A DNA stretch of 64,000 bases, taken from the NCBI GenBank assembly GCA_010909165.1, contig MU008149.1, positions 186,001 to 250,000 of the forward strand, given 5' to 3'. The notes under the pieces are model-generated. The model was not told the origin of the DNA. It saw only the letters and a program-made list of their open reading frames with translations, and did not search any database. Positions 1-12,800 of the stretch are shown in pieces. How positions within the stretch are numbered: the stretch's first letter is position 1; every line of letters starts with the position of its first letter. The DNA is from Anthoceros angustus (Eukaryota; Streptophyta; Anthocerotopsida; Anthocerotales; Anthocerotaceae). A program made the translations under genes and the position numbers.

Positions 1-156
1 ACATGCAGGTAATGGCACGTCCGAATTCCCCTTGCTTCCTTCTGCATGCATTGCTGCGAGCTCGGCTATGGTGGAAGCACGCTCTTGTTTCATTCATTCG
101 CATTTGTTTCACCTCTCACACGCTCCTCTCCGCTCTGCCATGCTATGTACCACCAG

Positions 157-615
157 ATGCACATGTGGGGCCACGGCTCGCAGTACAGGAAGGGCCCGGA
201 ATCTCTCCGCGGGACGCAGCCGACAGCCAGGCTGCGCCTGCCGTGCTACTGCTGCCACCAGGGCTGCCGCAACAACATTGAGCACCCGCGGGCGAAGCCG
301 CTCAAGGACTTCCGCACTCTTCAGACTCACTACAAGCGGAAGCACGGGATGAAGCCGTTCGAGTGCCGGAAGTGCGGGAAGGCGTTCGCGGTGCGGGGAG
401 ACTGGCGCACTCACGAGAAGAATTGCGGGAAGCTGTGGTACTGCATCTGCGGCTCCGACTTCAAGCACAAGCGCAGCCTCAAGGACCACATCCGGGCATT
501 CGGCAAGGGCCACGCCGCGGGCCAGGGCAACGACTCCTGCGGCGAGGACGAGGAGGACGCCGCATCTGACGAAGTGGACGACGTCGACGACAACATGTCT
601 GCCGGATCCCAATAA
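157..615 (+). CDS. WIP-family C2H2 zinc-finger transcription factor, last exon (partial gene)
   Basis: This is the 3' exon of a plant WIP-domain zinc-finger protein, a nuclear DNA-binding regulator of the TT1/NTT/WIP group. An acceptor 'caccag' precedes 157 and the frame runs to TAA at 613-615, encoding 152 residues. The exon opens with [20 protein letters not shown], which is the second half of the first finger. It continues with the other WIP fingers: CYCCHQGC with the [17 protein letters not shown] helix, [19 protein letters not shown], and [18 protein letters not shown]. The conserved '[10 protein letters not shown]' linker is present. The tail is short and acidic (runs of E and D) and ends SAGSQ. 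The variable N-terminal exon, with the family's W-I-P motif, must lie left of the window. GC content is high. Family assignment is very secure. Which WIP paralogue it is cannot be told from this exon. Confidence 0.93.
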   Translation: MHMWGHGSQYRKGPESLRGTQPTARLRLPCYCCHQGCRNNIEHPRAKPLKDFRTLQTHYKRKHGMKPFECRKCGKAFAVRGDWRTHEKNCGKLWYCICGSDFKHKRSLKDHIRAFGKGHAAGQGNDSCGEDEEDAASDEVDDVDDNMSAGSQ

Positions 616-2407
616 CACTCACCTCGAGCTCGACCTCACCTCAGAGCCGCCACTTCGACTCCGACTCCCCGCCCTGTCTGCCACCAACACACTCTCAGGT
701 CCGTGTTTGTACATGCCAGGGACACGCTTTAGAGTCGGTTTGTAGCACGCAGTCGTCCTCTCCATCTCTAGAGACTTCTGCTGCCCCGACTCTCTGCAGA
801 CTCGTGCTGACTTCACTTCTCCATCTCTTCTCAAGTAGTAGACCACCCTTCTTCGTGCTTTGCTTACTTATATTCATGGGCGATCCTCGCATTGCTTCTT
901 TATTCCTTACCTTGCCTTGCTCTTCCCTGCACCCTCGGCTTCCCTTTGCCGGGGGATGGGAAGCCCTTGTTATATACACCTCACCTGCTAACGCCCGCCC
1001 GCCCGCAGCGTCCTTAGAGTCGCTCCGATTCAGGTTAATTTGACCCCTTGGTTCCAGAGTTCCCCTCTCCTTTTTGCGGTCCGAGCCATGGATGGGTTTT
1101 TGCGCAGCTCCAGCATGTTCCCCGGCCTCCCTCCAACAAAACAAGCAGGCAGGTCGGATGAACGGGCTGGTGCAACTTTTTTTGTCCCGTTCTTTCTCTT
1201 GTTCCAGCCAACAGACAGGGCCGGTCCGGTGGCTGGAGCCCGCGGGTCAGATCTGGTCCTCCGCGTGATCATGTCCATGGATGGACGTGGATGGATGGAG
1301 TCATCAGGAGGCTCAGGATGGCATGCGTAGGATTTAGATGACAGGCTCCAACACGGAACTTGAAGGCTGGCTAGCAGGCTTTGGCCGACAGGAGCAGGCA
1401 GGGCGGGCCAGGGTAGGGACGCAACGTTGATGCGCGTCTCAACTTTCTTGGGTTGCAGCCGGCTGCTGCTGCCATAGCCGGGAGCTAGGACTGCCTCTGC
1501 GGGTCTCTGTGTTGGTAGCATTTGTAATTATATCACTAGAGTTGAAGGAAACGGTTCTCATTCGTACCGTAAGTGACTTCAAAGTTGGTGACTCTTACAA
1601 TTTGCACAGTTCTTTCGTCTTCCATTCTAGACCCTTCCTCCATCCCTCCTTCCTTGATGTGCTTGGACATGGACCTGGACCCCGCCCTAGAAACATCTAA
1701 CCGTATGTATCTACTGCAAAGCCATCTGGACTTCCAAATTTTGTAAGCTTCCGGAAGAAGCAATGTGTTTTGCTCTATCAAGTTGGCTTTAAGTGCTTTC
1801 TTTCTCGTAGTCTCACGTAAGCGCCAGCCTCCGGTACAGCATCCAACTTGGGGTGCTTGCAGCGTCGATCGGTCACGCCTTGTCCCCTGCAGCGACGAGC
1901 AAGGCAGCATCTGCCTGCCGGGTGACGACGTATCCAGGTCACCCAGAAGCGTATGTACGATGTACACCGAGGGTATAAGGCGCACGGTGACGCTGATGAG
2001 GTGGCCGAGTGAAAACAACGTGGCTTGCGATGACCCGCACTGGGATCGGCAAGGCAGCGTAAGTACATCCAGAGTACCGTAAGCCAGGCCCAGGCGCAGG
2101 CCCTGGGCCTCGGCCATGGGGCTCCACCCTCGATCGCCATAGGCGGAGAGATGTATCCGTTTGACCAGTTCCCAGATTCGGATTTGTCGCAACATGGGGC
2201 TTGCGCACTGGGACAGATAGAGGCTTGCCACAAGATGCCCATAAAAACTGCTTCAAAGAATAACAGCAACGCTCGCTAGAGGCCGGTACATGACATTATA
2301 GGTAGCCACTGTAGCCAGCCCACACCCTTATTCTTTCCGACACACCTCGACAGTTGTATTCCAACTGCTGGGGCCTCCCGGGGACGAGTTGCTTGCAGCA
2401 AAGCAAA

Positions 2408-2518
2408 CCCGGGTCCCGGGTCCCGGGTCCCGGCTCCCGGCTCCCCGCTCCCCGCTCCCGGCTTCGTAATCGGAATCGGAATCGGAGGCAGAGGCGGAGG
2501 CGGAGGCGGAACCGGAAC
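2408..2518. repeat. CCCGGGT/CCGGCT and GGAATC/GGCGGA simple repeats
   Basis: The segment is a run of CCCGGGT units grading into CTCCCCG units, followed after a short break by AATCGG and GGCGGA hexamer-like units. It is a low-complexity microsatellite and its apparent Pro/Arg-rich ORFs are artefacts. Confidence 0.8.
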
Positions 2519-2696
2519 CACACCCTATTTTCCATATTTCATGCAAAGTGATGCAGGGTGTGGCAGCCACAGACTGGGAAGGAAAAAGAATCGGCGCTGC
2601 TCGGCATCCTGGCGATAAAGGGCTCGCCCCACTGGCTCCTCCCTTCCCGAAATGGATCTGATCCGCGATGTGGGGCCGCCTCTTCTCTTTCCCAGA

Positions 2697-2742
2697 GGTC
2701 CTCTCCCTCTCCCTCTCCCTCGCCCTCGCCCTCGCCCTCGCC
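2697..2742. repeat. CCCTCT/CCCTCG hexamer microsatellite
   Basis: Perfect or near-perfect CCCTCT units change to CCCTCG units. It reads as Ser-Pro or Arg-Glu repeats in the flanking false ORFs. Confidence 0.85.
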
Positions 2743-3770
2743 GGCCAGGGGCAGAGCAAACCAAACCCTAATCCGGGATTTGGCATTTATGAATGTGGCA
2801 TTAATAATATTATGGACCTCCAAACAGGAGTCGGCTCCAGACAAGGGGCTGGCGTCAGCAGGACGATGTTAGCTTACGGACAGATTTGGTGATGGCGCGG
2901 GCGGGTTGTTGGAAATCCCAACCTGAAGCTGGAGTCTGGACAGTGGCAAGGGCAAGGCACTGGAGACAGCCTTGGGAGCTGACACACACGCTTAGCCAAT
3001 GATTTGGAGGCGGTGGTCACATAGCGGCAGACTGCATTGGCTCTGCTGCTGCCCAAAGCGTGCTGGCTGGCGGGTTTGCTATTTCAAGAGGTTGGATTAG
3101 AGCAAGGCCAATAGTGTGTGCACAGGGCTTGCAGGAGATGTGAGCGGGACGCGGGAAAGGAAGGTTCTTGCTGTAACCTGCTTCCAAATCGCGCTTTATT
3201 TTGTCTGTGGCGGGAACAGGTTGACTCTCGTGGCTTCACGATCTCCTCGTATCCGCCAAACCCACCGCCGGCAGCATTGACTGGCACTGGCAGCCGTGTG
3301 TTTGTGTGATGGCTCTGTACAGCTGTTGGAGGAGGGTTTTTCTGTTGGTGTGTTGATTTTTGTGTGTTCGGCTGTGTTGTGTGGGGGGAACTGGGACTGG
3401 GAGAGGAAGGAGGAGCCCGATGGTCCCGCCCTGAAATAGCAAAGCATCCTTCCCGGCGGTTGCCAGCCTCTATTCTTGGCCCTGCCGGCCTGCATCCCGA
3501 GCCAGCCCAGACAAGACACACCCACAGTGCCAGATTGGGTTTACGTCGAGTCTGCGAGCTTCACTCTCTGTTCAGTAAGTGAAGGTGCTGTCCTGAGTGA
3601 CCCCCCTAGGCCTGTTTCCTCTTGCCTTGCCTGTCAGGGCCTCCGAGGAAAGGGCACCAAAGGGGTCCATGGTCATCAGGTCAGGACTGAAGGCTAGGAC
3701 TGCACTCTCCTTTTATGACATGGGTTCTGATGAGAATCTCTGGTAGGACAGAGCAGGCCCCATCACAGGC

Positions 3771-3835
3771 CGAGAAAGAGGAGGAGAAGGAGCAGGAGGA
3801 GGAGGAGGTGGCGTAGGAGGAGGAAGCTCCGGAGG
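3771..3835. repeat. GGA/GAG purine-rich repeat
   Basis: This is an imperfect GAG/GGA triplet-rich tract with small interruptions and no coding support. Confidence 0.75.
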
Positions 3836-5670
3836 GTAAGGCTCTGGCTCTCCATCGAGTATGTACATTATGTACCATGTACTGCCGGTTGCTGGAAATG
3901 GGGTGGCCTTGTTTAGTAGATAGATCCTTCTCCGGAGAGTAAATGCACCGACTCAAAGTCAGCGGATGGCAATGAATGCTGGGGTCACGCGGGAGACGAG
4001 TGACGGCTTCTGTATCGGGCATGGCCGACCCCGCCTGGTTCTGGTGCTGGTCAAGGGAAGTTCAAACTTCAAATTCATCAGCTCAACTGCTTTAAATCCT
4101 GCTTATGCGCTGTCTGAGGGTTGACTCTCAGGCAAGGGAGCCACGGCTGTGATAAAGCTTGGTGCCCGGGCTTCCGGAGAAAAGAGAGCACGAGATCATG
4201 ACAAGAGATTTGGTACGCGCCATGGCTCACCATCATTGGCACAGCAGAGCCTCTGACAGGAAGCGCTTTGGAGCAGCCTCCTCTCTCTCTCCTTCCTGTA
4301 GGAGCAAGCTGGCAGACGCCGTAATCCACTGTAAATTGTGACCATTGTTCCCTTTGCTACTGCAGGCTGGCTGGAGTTGTATTCTCCTGTTGTAGCAAAC
4401 GGTCTGTGCTTGAATTGCATCCCATCGCATTTATATATGTATGTGTGGTGGGTTGTGGTGGAGATTTTGTAGGGGGGAGAGAGAGATGGAGGTCCGAGGT
4501 GGTGTCTGTCTGCAGCTTGCCTCTCTGCAGTCCCCTTGTGCTCTCTCTCCACTCCATCAGATTCCTGCTTACCAAGAATAATAACCTGGCAGGGGGCAAG
4601 CTGGGCAGGGCAGGGCAGGGCAAGCCAGGATGGTATGCAGGTTATAAACGCTCCTGGAGTGAGCATGCCTTCCATGCTGCAGCAGCAGCAGGTAGCAGGC
4701 TACGGAATGCATAAAATAATCGCAACTTGCCAACTCCCCGCCTTGTCTTATGCAAGTTGCAGGCATGCTTTAGGTCAGCTGCCATTTGGACGTGGCATCC
4801 ATGTCCCATGACATCTTGACATATATCTATGTGCACATGAGTGGCGAGGCCCAGGGTACAGGTAACTGTGCAACTGGAATCCCAGAACATGGTTGGTTGA
4901 TGATATCACCTCGCACAGGCTCCACCCAAGCCACTGCAAACACATCGTACAGTACAACAGCAACTGGACACACGAAAACGAGTGCCCTTCGGGTACAAGA
5001 CACCAGCAGGTCTTACAACAGCAAATGGACACACCTCGGGAAAAAAAAGGTGGCATGAGGTACAAGACACACAAACACAGCGCAGAGCCCGCAGAGCACG
5101 CAGAGCCCACAGAGCCACAGACCTGCAAGCAAGAGCAAAGACAAGGCAAATTCAGGCCACGCCCTGCCACAGCAGTCTGTGCACCCCAGCTTTTGCAGCT
5201 TTGCAAAGGCAAGGGTGCAATCATCCATGTGGGAGCGGCAGCACATTGCCACATACAGCCCAGCCAATGCAACACAAGGTGATTCGTGAAGGACAGACAC
5301 TAGACCGTCACAGCATCACAGCGTCATCAGCACAGCTCCAGCTGCTGCTGCACGCTTCCTGGACTTGTCTGTTAGGTAACGAAAACAGAGGCCACCGTAG
5401 AGCCCACACTCGAGAGCTAGCCTCCCTGCAAAACGGAGAGGGGGAGTTTGCAAGGCCTGGTGAATCATGAGTACGCCGGATGCCAAAGCCTGCCCGGGCC
5501 TACACCCATTAATGTTTGACCTAGGCTGTGCAGGAGCAGCAGCAGCAGCGCCATTTGCTCCGCTTTCCCGGCCAGCCACATTACTGGCCTCCCCTGATGC
5601 CCCGCCTTAAAATAAGGCCCGCTTCAGACACGCCCCTCTTTCCGGCTTCCCTCTGCCTGCCCCTGCCTCC

Positions 5671-5722
5671 GCCTCTGGCTCTGCCTCTGCCTCTGCCTCT
5701 GCCTCTGCCTCTGCCTCTGCCT
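5671..5722. repeat. GCCTCT hexamer microsatellite
   Basis: About eight near-perfect GCCTCT units lie in a CT-rich tract. They create the Leu-Pro run of a spurious 285-codon open frame. Confidence 0.85.
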
Positions 5723-6890
5723 CCCTCTGCCTGGCCCAAGTCAACTCCCCGCCATCCCTTCCTGCCCTCCTTCCATCCAGGCTCAACTGCCCCCACCAAC
5801 ATGAGGGCCAGAATATCAGGCCATGGCCCTCCACCCCCCGATTCTGGCCGCTCCCCCGGATGGATAACCCTAACGCACGGTCAGGCCTGCCCAGGGCAAA
5901 GTGCAATGGCGATGGCATGCGGGAACACGCCATCCCTGCACATCGTGTGTTCACAACTTCACATCCAGAGCCATACTCCACCTTTACTGTTTGCCCACCC
6001 ACAACAGAAAGCGAGCAAAGCAAAACAACGGCATGCGAGACAAGACATTCCCTGTCACCTCCGAGTCCAGTTACAGTGCCAGTCGCCCCCGCCCCCGCCC
6101 CTCCGTGCGCGTGAACGGGGCGGGGCCACCGCCACTGCCAAAATCGAGGAAGAGCCAAGGGCTGGCCAGATTCGTGCAAAAGCTGCCGGGGCCAGGGGCA
6201 GGCGAAGAAAGCCGAAAAGAAATGGCAGTCGGGAGTCCGAAAAGAAGTGTCGGCAACGGGGCCTGTTCCGTCCCGTTGGCCGCGACTGGCAGCTCGTTCC
6301 TCACGAGGCTCTTTCAGCGCCCCCTCGGGCAGCGTGCCGGCCTCGGGCCCCGGGTAGCGCGAGACGCCACCGCCACCGCCGCTAGTGCTCGCTTCTTGTC
6401 GGCCATGCCCATCCTCTTTTCCCTCTCCTCAAACTAGTGATGGTTATGTGCCTGCCACCATGGCCATGATACAGATGTACATAACTCGTACGCCGGGTTA
6501 ATATGCAACCGGTACAGCCCCAATCATGGGCAAACCCCTGCCTGGTAAATGTGAGACTCGTACGGGTTTTGGGTTCTTGCCTCATAATATGTATGGTACT
6601 CTCACTTCTTTATGGAAGCATGAAAGACTTGGGGTGGAGCAACTGGAGCTGACTGCCAAGCAGTGCCTCTTCTCCACCAAGACGTTGCCAGCTTCATATG
6701 AGTTTTGTAGGCCATAATGAGCAATAAACAACAGAAGCATAGATACAGTCCTGACTCTTCGGAATATTTTTCTGAGGATGATGCTCTCCACTCTCCCATA
6801 GGTGTGCATGTTGTGATTTTATCTTAAAATAATGGTCTTGTCGATTATAGTACTGTATTCCTATATTATATACATAGAATACAATATCCA

Positions 6891-7543
6891 ACTACTGTAA
6901 AATATGATTGGTGAGTTCCGTAAATGTTTTACAGGTGAGAACCCTGAGACCGGAGAAACAAACGTGTGGAAGAACTTGAAGGAGATTTTTGAAGATCTTG
7001 ATTCGCACAATGACAAGTACATTACACAATGACAAGTACATTAGTACATTGCGTTCTCGGATTTGATCATTTATGATCTATCTCTGCTTGAGAATAGTAC
7101 ACTAAACAAAAGCATTGTAATGTACAGAGGTGAAAACAAGCTCCTATTGGAGAAGCAAATTCTACAGCTACGCCGTTTACTACAAATTCACAATGAACTT
7201 TGTATCCTCGATATCTATTGTGGTCTTGTCATTTAGATTGTAAAGAATTATTGGGAACATGAATTATTGCTTTTTTATCATAAAAATGATATTCCTGAGA
7301 GAATATAGTGTTGGAAGAAGATGCCATAGAGAAAGCCCATCTTGGTGTGCTTTATGAAAGAGAATGGTATTTGCGAAAGCTGCAAGCTCTGGAGGTGATC
7401 ATTCACTCCTTCAATTTTTTAGTGCAAAAGAGACAATCTTAAATTTTGAAATTAATATCATTGATTTTATGCATTTTGTACAGGTAACCATTGGTCCTCC
7501 TCTTCCTTCTCAACAAAAGCAAATTGGAAGTGGGAAGAATAGG
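6891..7543. other. AT-rich stretch with unrecognised coding-like fragments
   Basis: Base composition changes abruptly from GC-rich to AT-rich near 6.8 kb. Short stretches read like degraded protein on the + strand, for example around 6940-7010 (NPETGETNVWKNLKEIFEDL) and 7310-7430. I do not recognise the family. Small direct repeats occur, such as 'acaatgacaagtacatta' twice at about 7009-7045. These may be a decayed gene or mobile-element remnant. Confidence 0.3.
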
Positions 7544-8491
7544 TTAGCCAATTTAGCCTTCAATGAAGCTATAAGGGCAATTTTATATGAGCCTCATGAG
7601 AGCATGAAGTCAGCATGACTACTTTTGTAAAATGTCAACAAAGACAAATCTTAATTATGTGGAACACACTACCTATATGAAAGTTAGGAATAGTTTATTG
7701 CATCACCCTCCATAGCATCTTCCAACTAAATCCCATTGTGAGTAGGATTATTGACTATTTGTGGACAAAATAAAGAGATGTATGAAACTTGAAACATGCT
7801 ACATCTTTTAGGATCATGAAAATCTCACTTGAGGATGTAACAAAATTACGTTTCCACTAATCTATAAATATACATTGCTCCATAATTTCTGAGTGTATAT
7901 CTGTAAACATATGACGATTTATAGTGAACTTTTAAATTCTAATTGCAATTTCATGGAATCATGATGTGACAACATTAAGCTTAAATTTTCTTGACAATAG
8001 GTCTTAAGATGCTACATACAAAGAAGTACCACGTGATGGGAAGGGAGATATGGAATTTCAATGTTGAGAATAATTATCACATCAAAATATTAACTTGATA
8101 AACTAACTTTACTGAAAAAAAGTATGTATGTGTTGTATGTGCAACCCTTCATCACTTATTGGCATCTTAATGTAGATGCAACTGTGAACCTATTGGTTTT
8201 TAAAAATATTTGCTTTAGTGCATGACTTGAATTTTTTAAGCTCAAGCGCCGGTCTTGTGATTTCATATATAGTGTTTAGGAAAAATCACCAAAAGTAATA
8301 GCAATAGATAATTATAGTTTTTATCATGAATAAAACTATGTAATGTATAATAAATCAAAGCTAAAGTAGAATATAATCTTATCTTCCATGACTGGCTGGC
8401 CCGCCTATCAATGGAATTCCTGCTTCAGGTTGTATTACTTGATCAGCTCAGGAGAGTAGAGAATGCTTTCCTGGCTCCGGCCCAAACACTG

Positions 8492-8713
8492 AGCGGGAGA
8501 GCCTTCCCTTTCACAAACATTGTGAATGTGAAGGTGAGGTAGACGAAGACGAAATTTCTCATTATGGGCATGGACATTAACGCTGACATATGCTGTATGA
8601 AGTGCGAGAAAACTCTAGGTTGGAGGTATGAGAAGGCTTACGAGGAATTGTAGAAATACAAGAAGGTCAAGTTTATTATCGCAAAGGCTAACGTTATAAA
8701 GGAGAACTGGTGA
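8492..8713 (+). pseudogene. Yippee-like zinc-binding protein relic, copy 1
   Basis: In one frame the sequence reads SGRAFPFTNIVNVKV, then a stop, a degraded piece, INADICCMKCEKTLGWRYEK and AYEEL, another stop, then KYKKVKFIIAKANV. This follows the Yippee (YPEL) fold signature: the hydrophobic 'NIVNVKVG' strand, 'HTVADIxCxxC' zinc half-site, 'GWKYE.A.E.SQKYKEGKFI' end. Yippee proteins are small zinc-binding proteins with poorly defined cellular roles. The first CxxC region is missing and two in-frame stops break the frame (TAG just after VNVKV and after YEEL), so this is a relic. It lies at the end of the 1.18-kb tandem unit. Confidence 0.75.
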
Positions 8714-9659
8714 CAACAAAAGCGATTAGCCAATTTAGCCTTCAATGAAGCTATAAGGGCAATTTTATATGAGCCTCATGAGAGCATGAAGTCGATGACT
8801 ACTTTTGTAAAATGTCAACAAAGACAAATCTTAATTATGTGAACACACTACCTATATGAAAGTTAGGAATAGTTTATTGCATCACCCTCCATAGCATCTT
8901 CCAACTAAATCCCATTGTGAGTAGGATTATTGACTATTTTGTGGACAAAATAAAGAGATGTATGAAACTTGAAACATGCTACATCTTTTAGGATCATGAA
9001 AATCTCACTTGAGGATGTAACAAAATTACGTTTCCACTAATCTATAAATATACATTGCTCCATAATTTAAAGTGTATATCAGAAACATATGACGATTTAT
9101 AGTGAACTTTTAAATTCTAATTGCAATTTCATGGAATCATGATGTGACAACATTAAGCTTAAATTTTCTTGACAATAGGTCTTAAGATGCTACATACAAA
9201 GAAGTACCACGTGATGGGAAGGGAGATATGGAATTTCAATGTTGAGAATAATTATCACATCAAAATATTAACTTGATAAACTAACTTTACTGAAAAAAAG
9301 TATGTATGTGTTGTATGTGCAACCCTTCATCACTTATTGGCATCTTAATGTAGATACCCTGAACCTATTGGTTTTAAAAATATTTGCTTTAGTGCATGAC
9401 TTGAATTTTTTAAGCTCAAGCGCCGGTCTTGTGATTTCATATATAGTGTTTAGGAAAAATCACCAAAAGTAATAGCAATAGATAATTATAGTTTTTATCA
9501 TGAATAAAACTATGTAATGTATAATAAATCAAAGCTAAAGTAGAATATAATCTTATCTTCCATGGGCCGCCCCTATCAATGGAATTCTCGCCTTGAGTTG
9601 TATTACTTGATCAGCTCAGGAGAGTAGAGAATGCTTTCCTGGCTCCGGCCCAAACACTG

Positions 9660-9881
9660 AGCGGGAGAGCCTTCCCTTTCACAAACATTGTGAATGTGAA
9701 GGTGAGGTAGACGAAGACGAAATTTCTCATTATGGGCATGGACATTAACGCTGACATATGCTGTATGAAGTGCGAGAAAACTCTAGGTTGGAGGTATGAG
9801 AAGGCTTACGAGGAATTGTAGAAATACAAGAAGGTCAAGTTTATTATCGCAAAGGCTAACGTTATAAAGGAGAACTGGTGA
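9660..9881 (+). pseudogene. Yippee-like zinc-binding protein relic, copy 2
   Basis: This is the second tandem copy of the relic and has the same reading and the same two stop codons. The CCMKC zinc half-site and GWRYEK motif are retained. The shared stops show that the sequence was already broken before the tandem duplication. Downstream DNA to about 10.6 kb resembles the downstream DNA of the third Yippee relic near 22.5 kb. Confidence 0.75.
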
Positions 9882-9889
9882 CAACAAAC

Positions 9890-12800
9890 AGTCGGCAGCC
9901 AATGGTGGACTATTTTGTATACATGAGCTCGGACAAAGAACTTGCTTGAGCCGGCCCAAAAATCTCTCTTCCTCAAAGTTAGTGTAGAGCAGGATGTATG
10001 TTTGTCACATATCAATTATTAGAAGTAAAGAGGGTTTCGATTGCAGTTGGCAACTGCATGTTTCCCAACTATGTCGTATTATTCTAAGCATCCCTGTATG
10101 TTGTGATGACATCTCTCATACAATTTTTTTTTTACTAAAGGAGAACAATAGTGTCAAATGCTTTCTTATGTAGCAAATTTGCAAAACATAGTCAAGTATA
10201 AAGCATTGGAACTCGTCTACCTTGGTTGCATGGCTTCCTCCTAATGGAATTAGGGATTTCAAATTCCCAACTTGAAACTTCACAAGGTGAGGTATGGAAG
10301 CTTGGGAAAGCTCCAGCACAAACTGTGCCTAATTCAGAGGCACCTAGGTCCATTTCACCCTAGTTTCGTTGGGTTTCAATTCGTCTAGTTTATGCAAACG
10401 TCGTAAGATAATCAAACAATATCATGTCGCATTGCATGTAGCTGAGTCATCTCTAATCGTTCGTCTAGTTAATCGAACCGCTACAAAATAATCGAATGAT
10501 ACTATGTCACATTGCATGGAGCTGACTCATTTTAAACCATTTTTAAGCTAATCCTAGGTATCATGCCATGTGGCATTGAGATGATTGAATTTCAACTGAC
10601 ATTCTTAACCTCATTCAACGAGTCGTAGATTCGCATCCAGCTCCCTTAAATCTATCCTGATATATAGCTGTAGTCAAAGGAAAGTAAAATGCCAGGGCGA
10701 GAGCACACAAACCCAGGAACCCAAGAAGCGGCCATCGAAGGCATGCACACCATGGGTACTGGCCGGCATTGCGGCCTGCTACACAGCAGCAATGCAAAGA
10801 CCATTGGTACATGGGCGCCGACATGCTAGCAACACTAGTACCAGTCCAGGTACCATACGTGGTACAGGCGCGGCGTGCACGAAACACATTTCCATGGGCG
10901 TCGGCATGCCGGCAATACAATATACATGAGCTGCATGCCGACAACACACTAGTACAAGAGCGCGGGCATGCGGCACCACTGGTACCCGGGCGCCACCATG
11001 CCGGCGCCCACACACGAGGGCAAGGTGAGGACTCGGGCGTGCCGGCTCTCACTGCTTCCCACGACCTTGCCACACTTAGAGGTTAATGTGAATAAGACAA
11101 TGGGCTTGGGAAGTCCTACCTTGATCACTGCGAGCGTCTGTGCTCTGTATGTTGAACTTCAATCCTGCGCATAATGAACAAGTCGAAAACCTATTGGACT
11201 TGGGTACCTTCGCACGTTTGAAGTTCTGTTCCCAAAGCCGCAGAAAGTAGGCACATGAAATAAAATGCTGTCCCTTCTGCTCCATTTTCCGTTTGTACCG
11301 TGTCCAAACCTCTAGCTTAGTGATGTGTCTGGTAAGTTATACATCTCCATGTTTGGGCAAACGCTCTACCAAGTGGATGAATGTAGAGTCCATCCACGCA
11401 ATCACACCCAAAGCATGGGAGGATTGAACCCGAGTACTCTGCTTGTTCTCATCCCATGGAGCATTACAAAGTACCCTCCTATTCAATTCTTCATATCGTG
11501 CAAAGCGGATACAGTACACCCGTCAGAAGGCTTTCAGGCAAGATCTCATTGAAGCATCACCCATTAGATGGGTTAAGACTCCATGTCTTGAATTGGCCTC
11601 CAAATCTGATCTAACAAGAGACTGGACAGCCTCTCCACCACTAGCATTTCCATTGAACAGACCTCCGACTGCTTGCACAGTCTGTTCACCATTGTCCTGC
11701 CGTACACTCCCTACCACAGGACTTCTATCCATTGCAGTGTAGAGATTCATATTTCTTGGAGTGGGAGGAAGGAAGTGAGGCACACTAGACGACTGATGAG
11801 TCCTCCTCCACCCTGGACCATGCCCAAATGCCGATGAAGAGAATGTTTTCCAAACACCACCGGCAAGACGAAGTGCAACTACCTATCATCCGAAGCCTAT
11901 GTGCAAGACGCTGCAGCTTAGAAGCGAACAGAGATTTCAAGTTCAGAAGTGCTGGGCTGTCGACGTTTCTTTGAGGAAGACCAAGGGGGACTGTTTACTG
12001 CATAATTTTCAGAAACCATGTTGCAACAAATTGTGCATCCAATTGTTGACCAAAGGAGGCTTTCAAGAGCAGCGGGACATGTTCCCGAGGCTGAGCAGGC
12101 CGGCCCAGGAAACACAGTAAGTGAACATATGTAAGGCAATGCGGCAAAGCAGAGCATCCACACGAGATCATCCTACTCTAAATTTTAACACATGCAACCA
12201 ATGCTCAACTTCAATTGCTTACTTTGCGGAGAAGGTTGAGGCATGCACGCAAGAGGCCTAGTCATCTATGTCGGCGCAATTCTTGCTTGACATTTGCTTC
12301 TTCTTCCCGAATCGAGCTCTCGCTGGTATTGGAAGACATCTTCACAGTTCACATCATTGTCGTCATCACGCACCTTCTGAATTGGCGACCACATAAGCCA
12401 CAATGTCGTAGAGTATAACCACAAATGGCAAATAAAGTTAGCGGCACAGTAGCATCACCTCGGCGTCCTCAACAATGTGCATTGCTAGCAGCATGCTGTG
12501 GGACTAGAACCTTGACGAGCTCGCCCGTGACACCATCATCCGCCAACCTCGCAAATGCTAGCCACTACTATTTTGCTCCTGGTGTCTTCTATCTCTCTCA
12601 CTCTCCGGTACTCTATCCAACGTTGAAGAAGTCGAAGAACTAATTTCACATTTCTTGAAAGGCAAAGCAACAGCGTTGGCACAGCTAATCCCTTGTCGCA
12701 AGAAGTAATGTCAGCACCAAATATTGTTCCCAGAAGGCAGGCATCATTACAGTATCTATTGGATCAGAAAACGGCGGCTCCAATTTATTGTCTGTGACCA

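Larger units (their letters stand above)
616..6890. other. GC-rich non-coding stretch with simple repeats
   Basis: No ORF here resembles a known family. The long open frames are low-complexity, start at non-ATG codons or read C/G-rich repeats. The stretch holds several short tandem repeats (listed separately), CT/GA-rich tracts and G/C homopolymer blocks. The first kilobase probably includes the 3' untranslated region of the WIP gene. The rest is intergenic, and untranslated exons cannot be excluded. Confidence 0.5.
7544..9889. repeat. 1.18-kb tandem duplication, two copies
   Basis: Copy 1 spans 7544-8725 and copy 2 spans 8726-9889, with a period of about 1182 bp. Both begin ttagccaatttagccttcaa and end in agaactggtgacaac. 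They are nearly identical apart from small indels, so the duplication is recent. Each copy carries an AT-rich part and, at its right end, a broken Yippee-like sequence. There are no terminal repeats of the LTR type and no internal element between copies. Confidence 0.9.

Noticed and set aside
109-618. 169-codon ORF antisense to the zinc-finger exon
   Set aside because: The WIP zinc-finger reading on the + strand explains this DNA completely.
5528-6385. 285-codon Pro/Leu-rich ORF on + strand
   Set aside because: It begins at a non-ATG codon, crosses a hexamer microsatellite, and has no conserved motif.
7544-9889. LTR retrotransposon with two long terminal repeats
   Set aside because: The two copies are directly adjacent with no internal region, primer-binding site or polypurine tract. 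A tandem duplication explains them.
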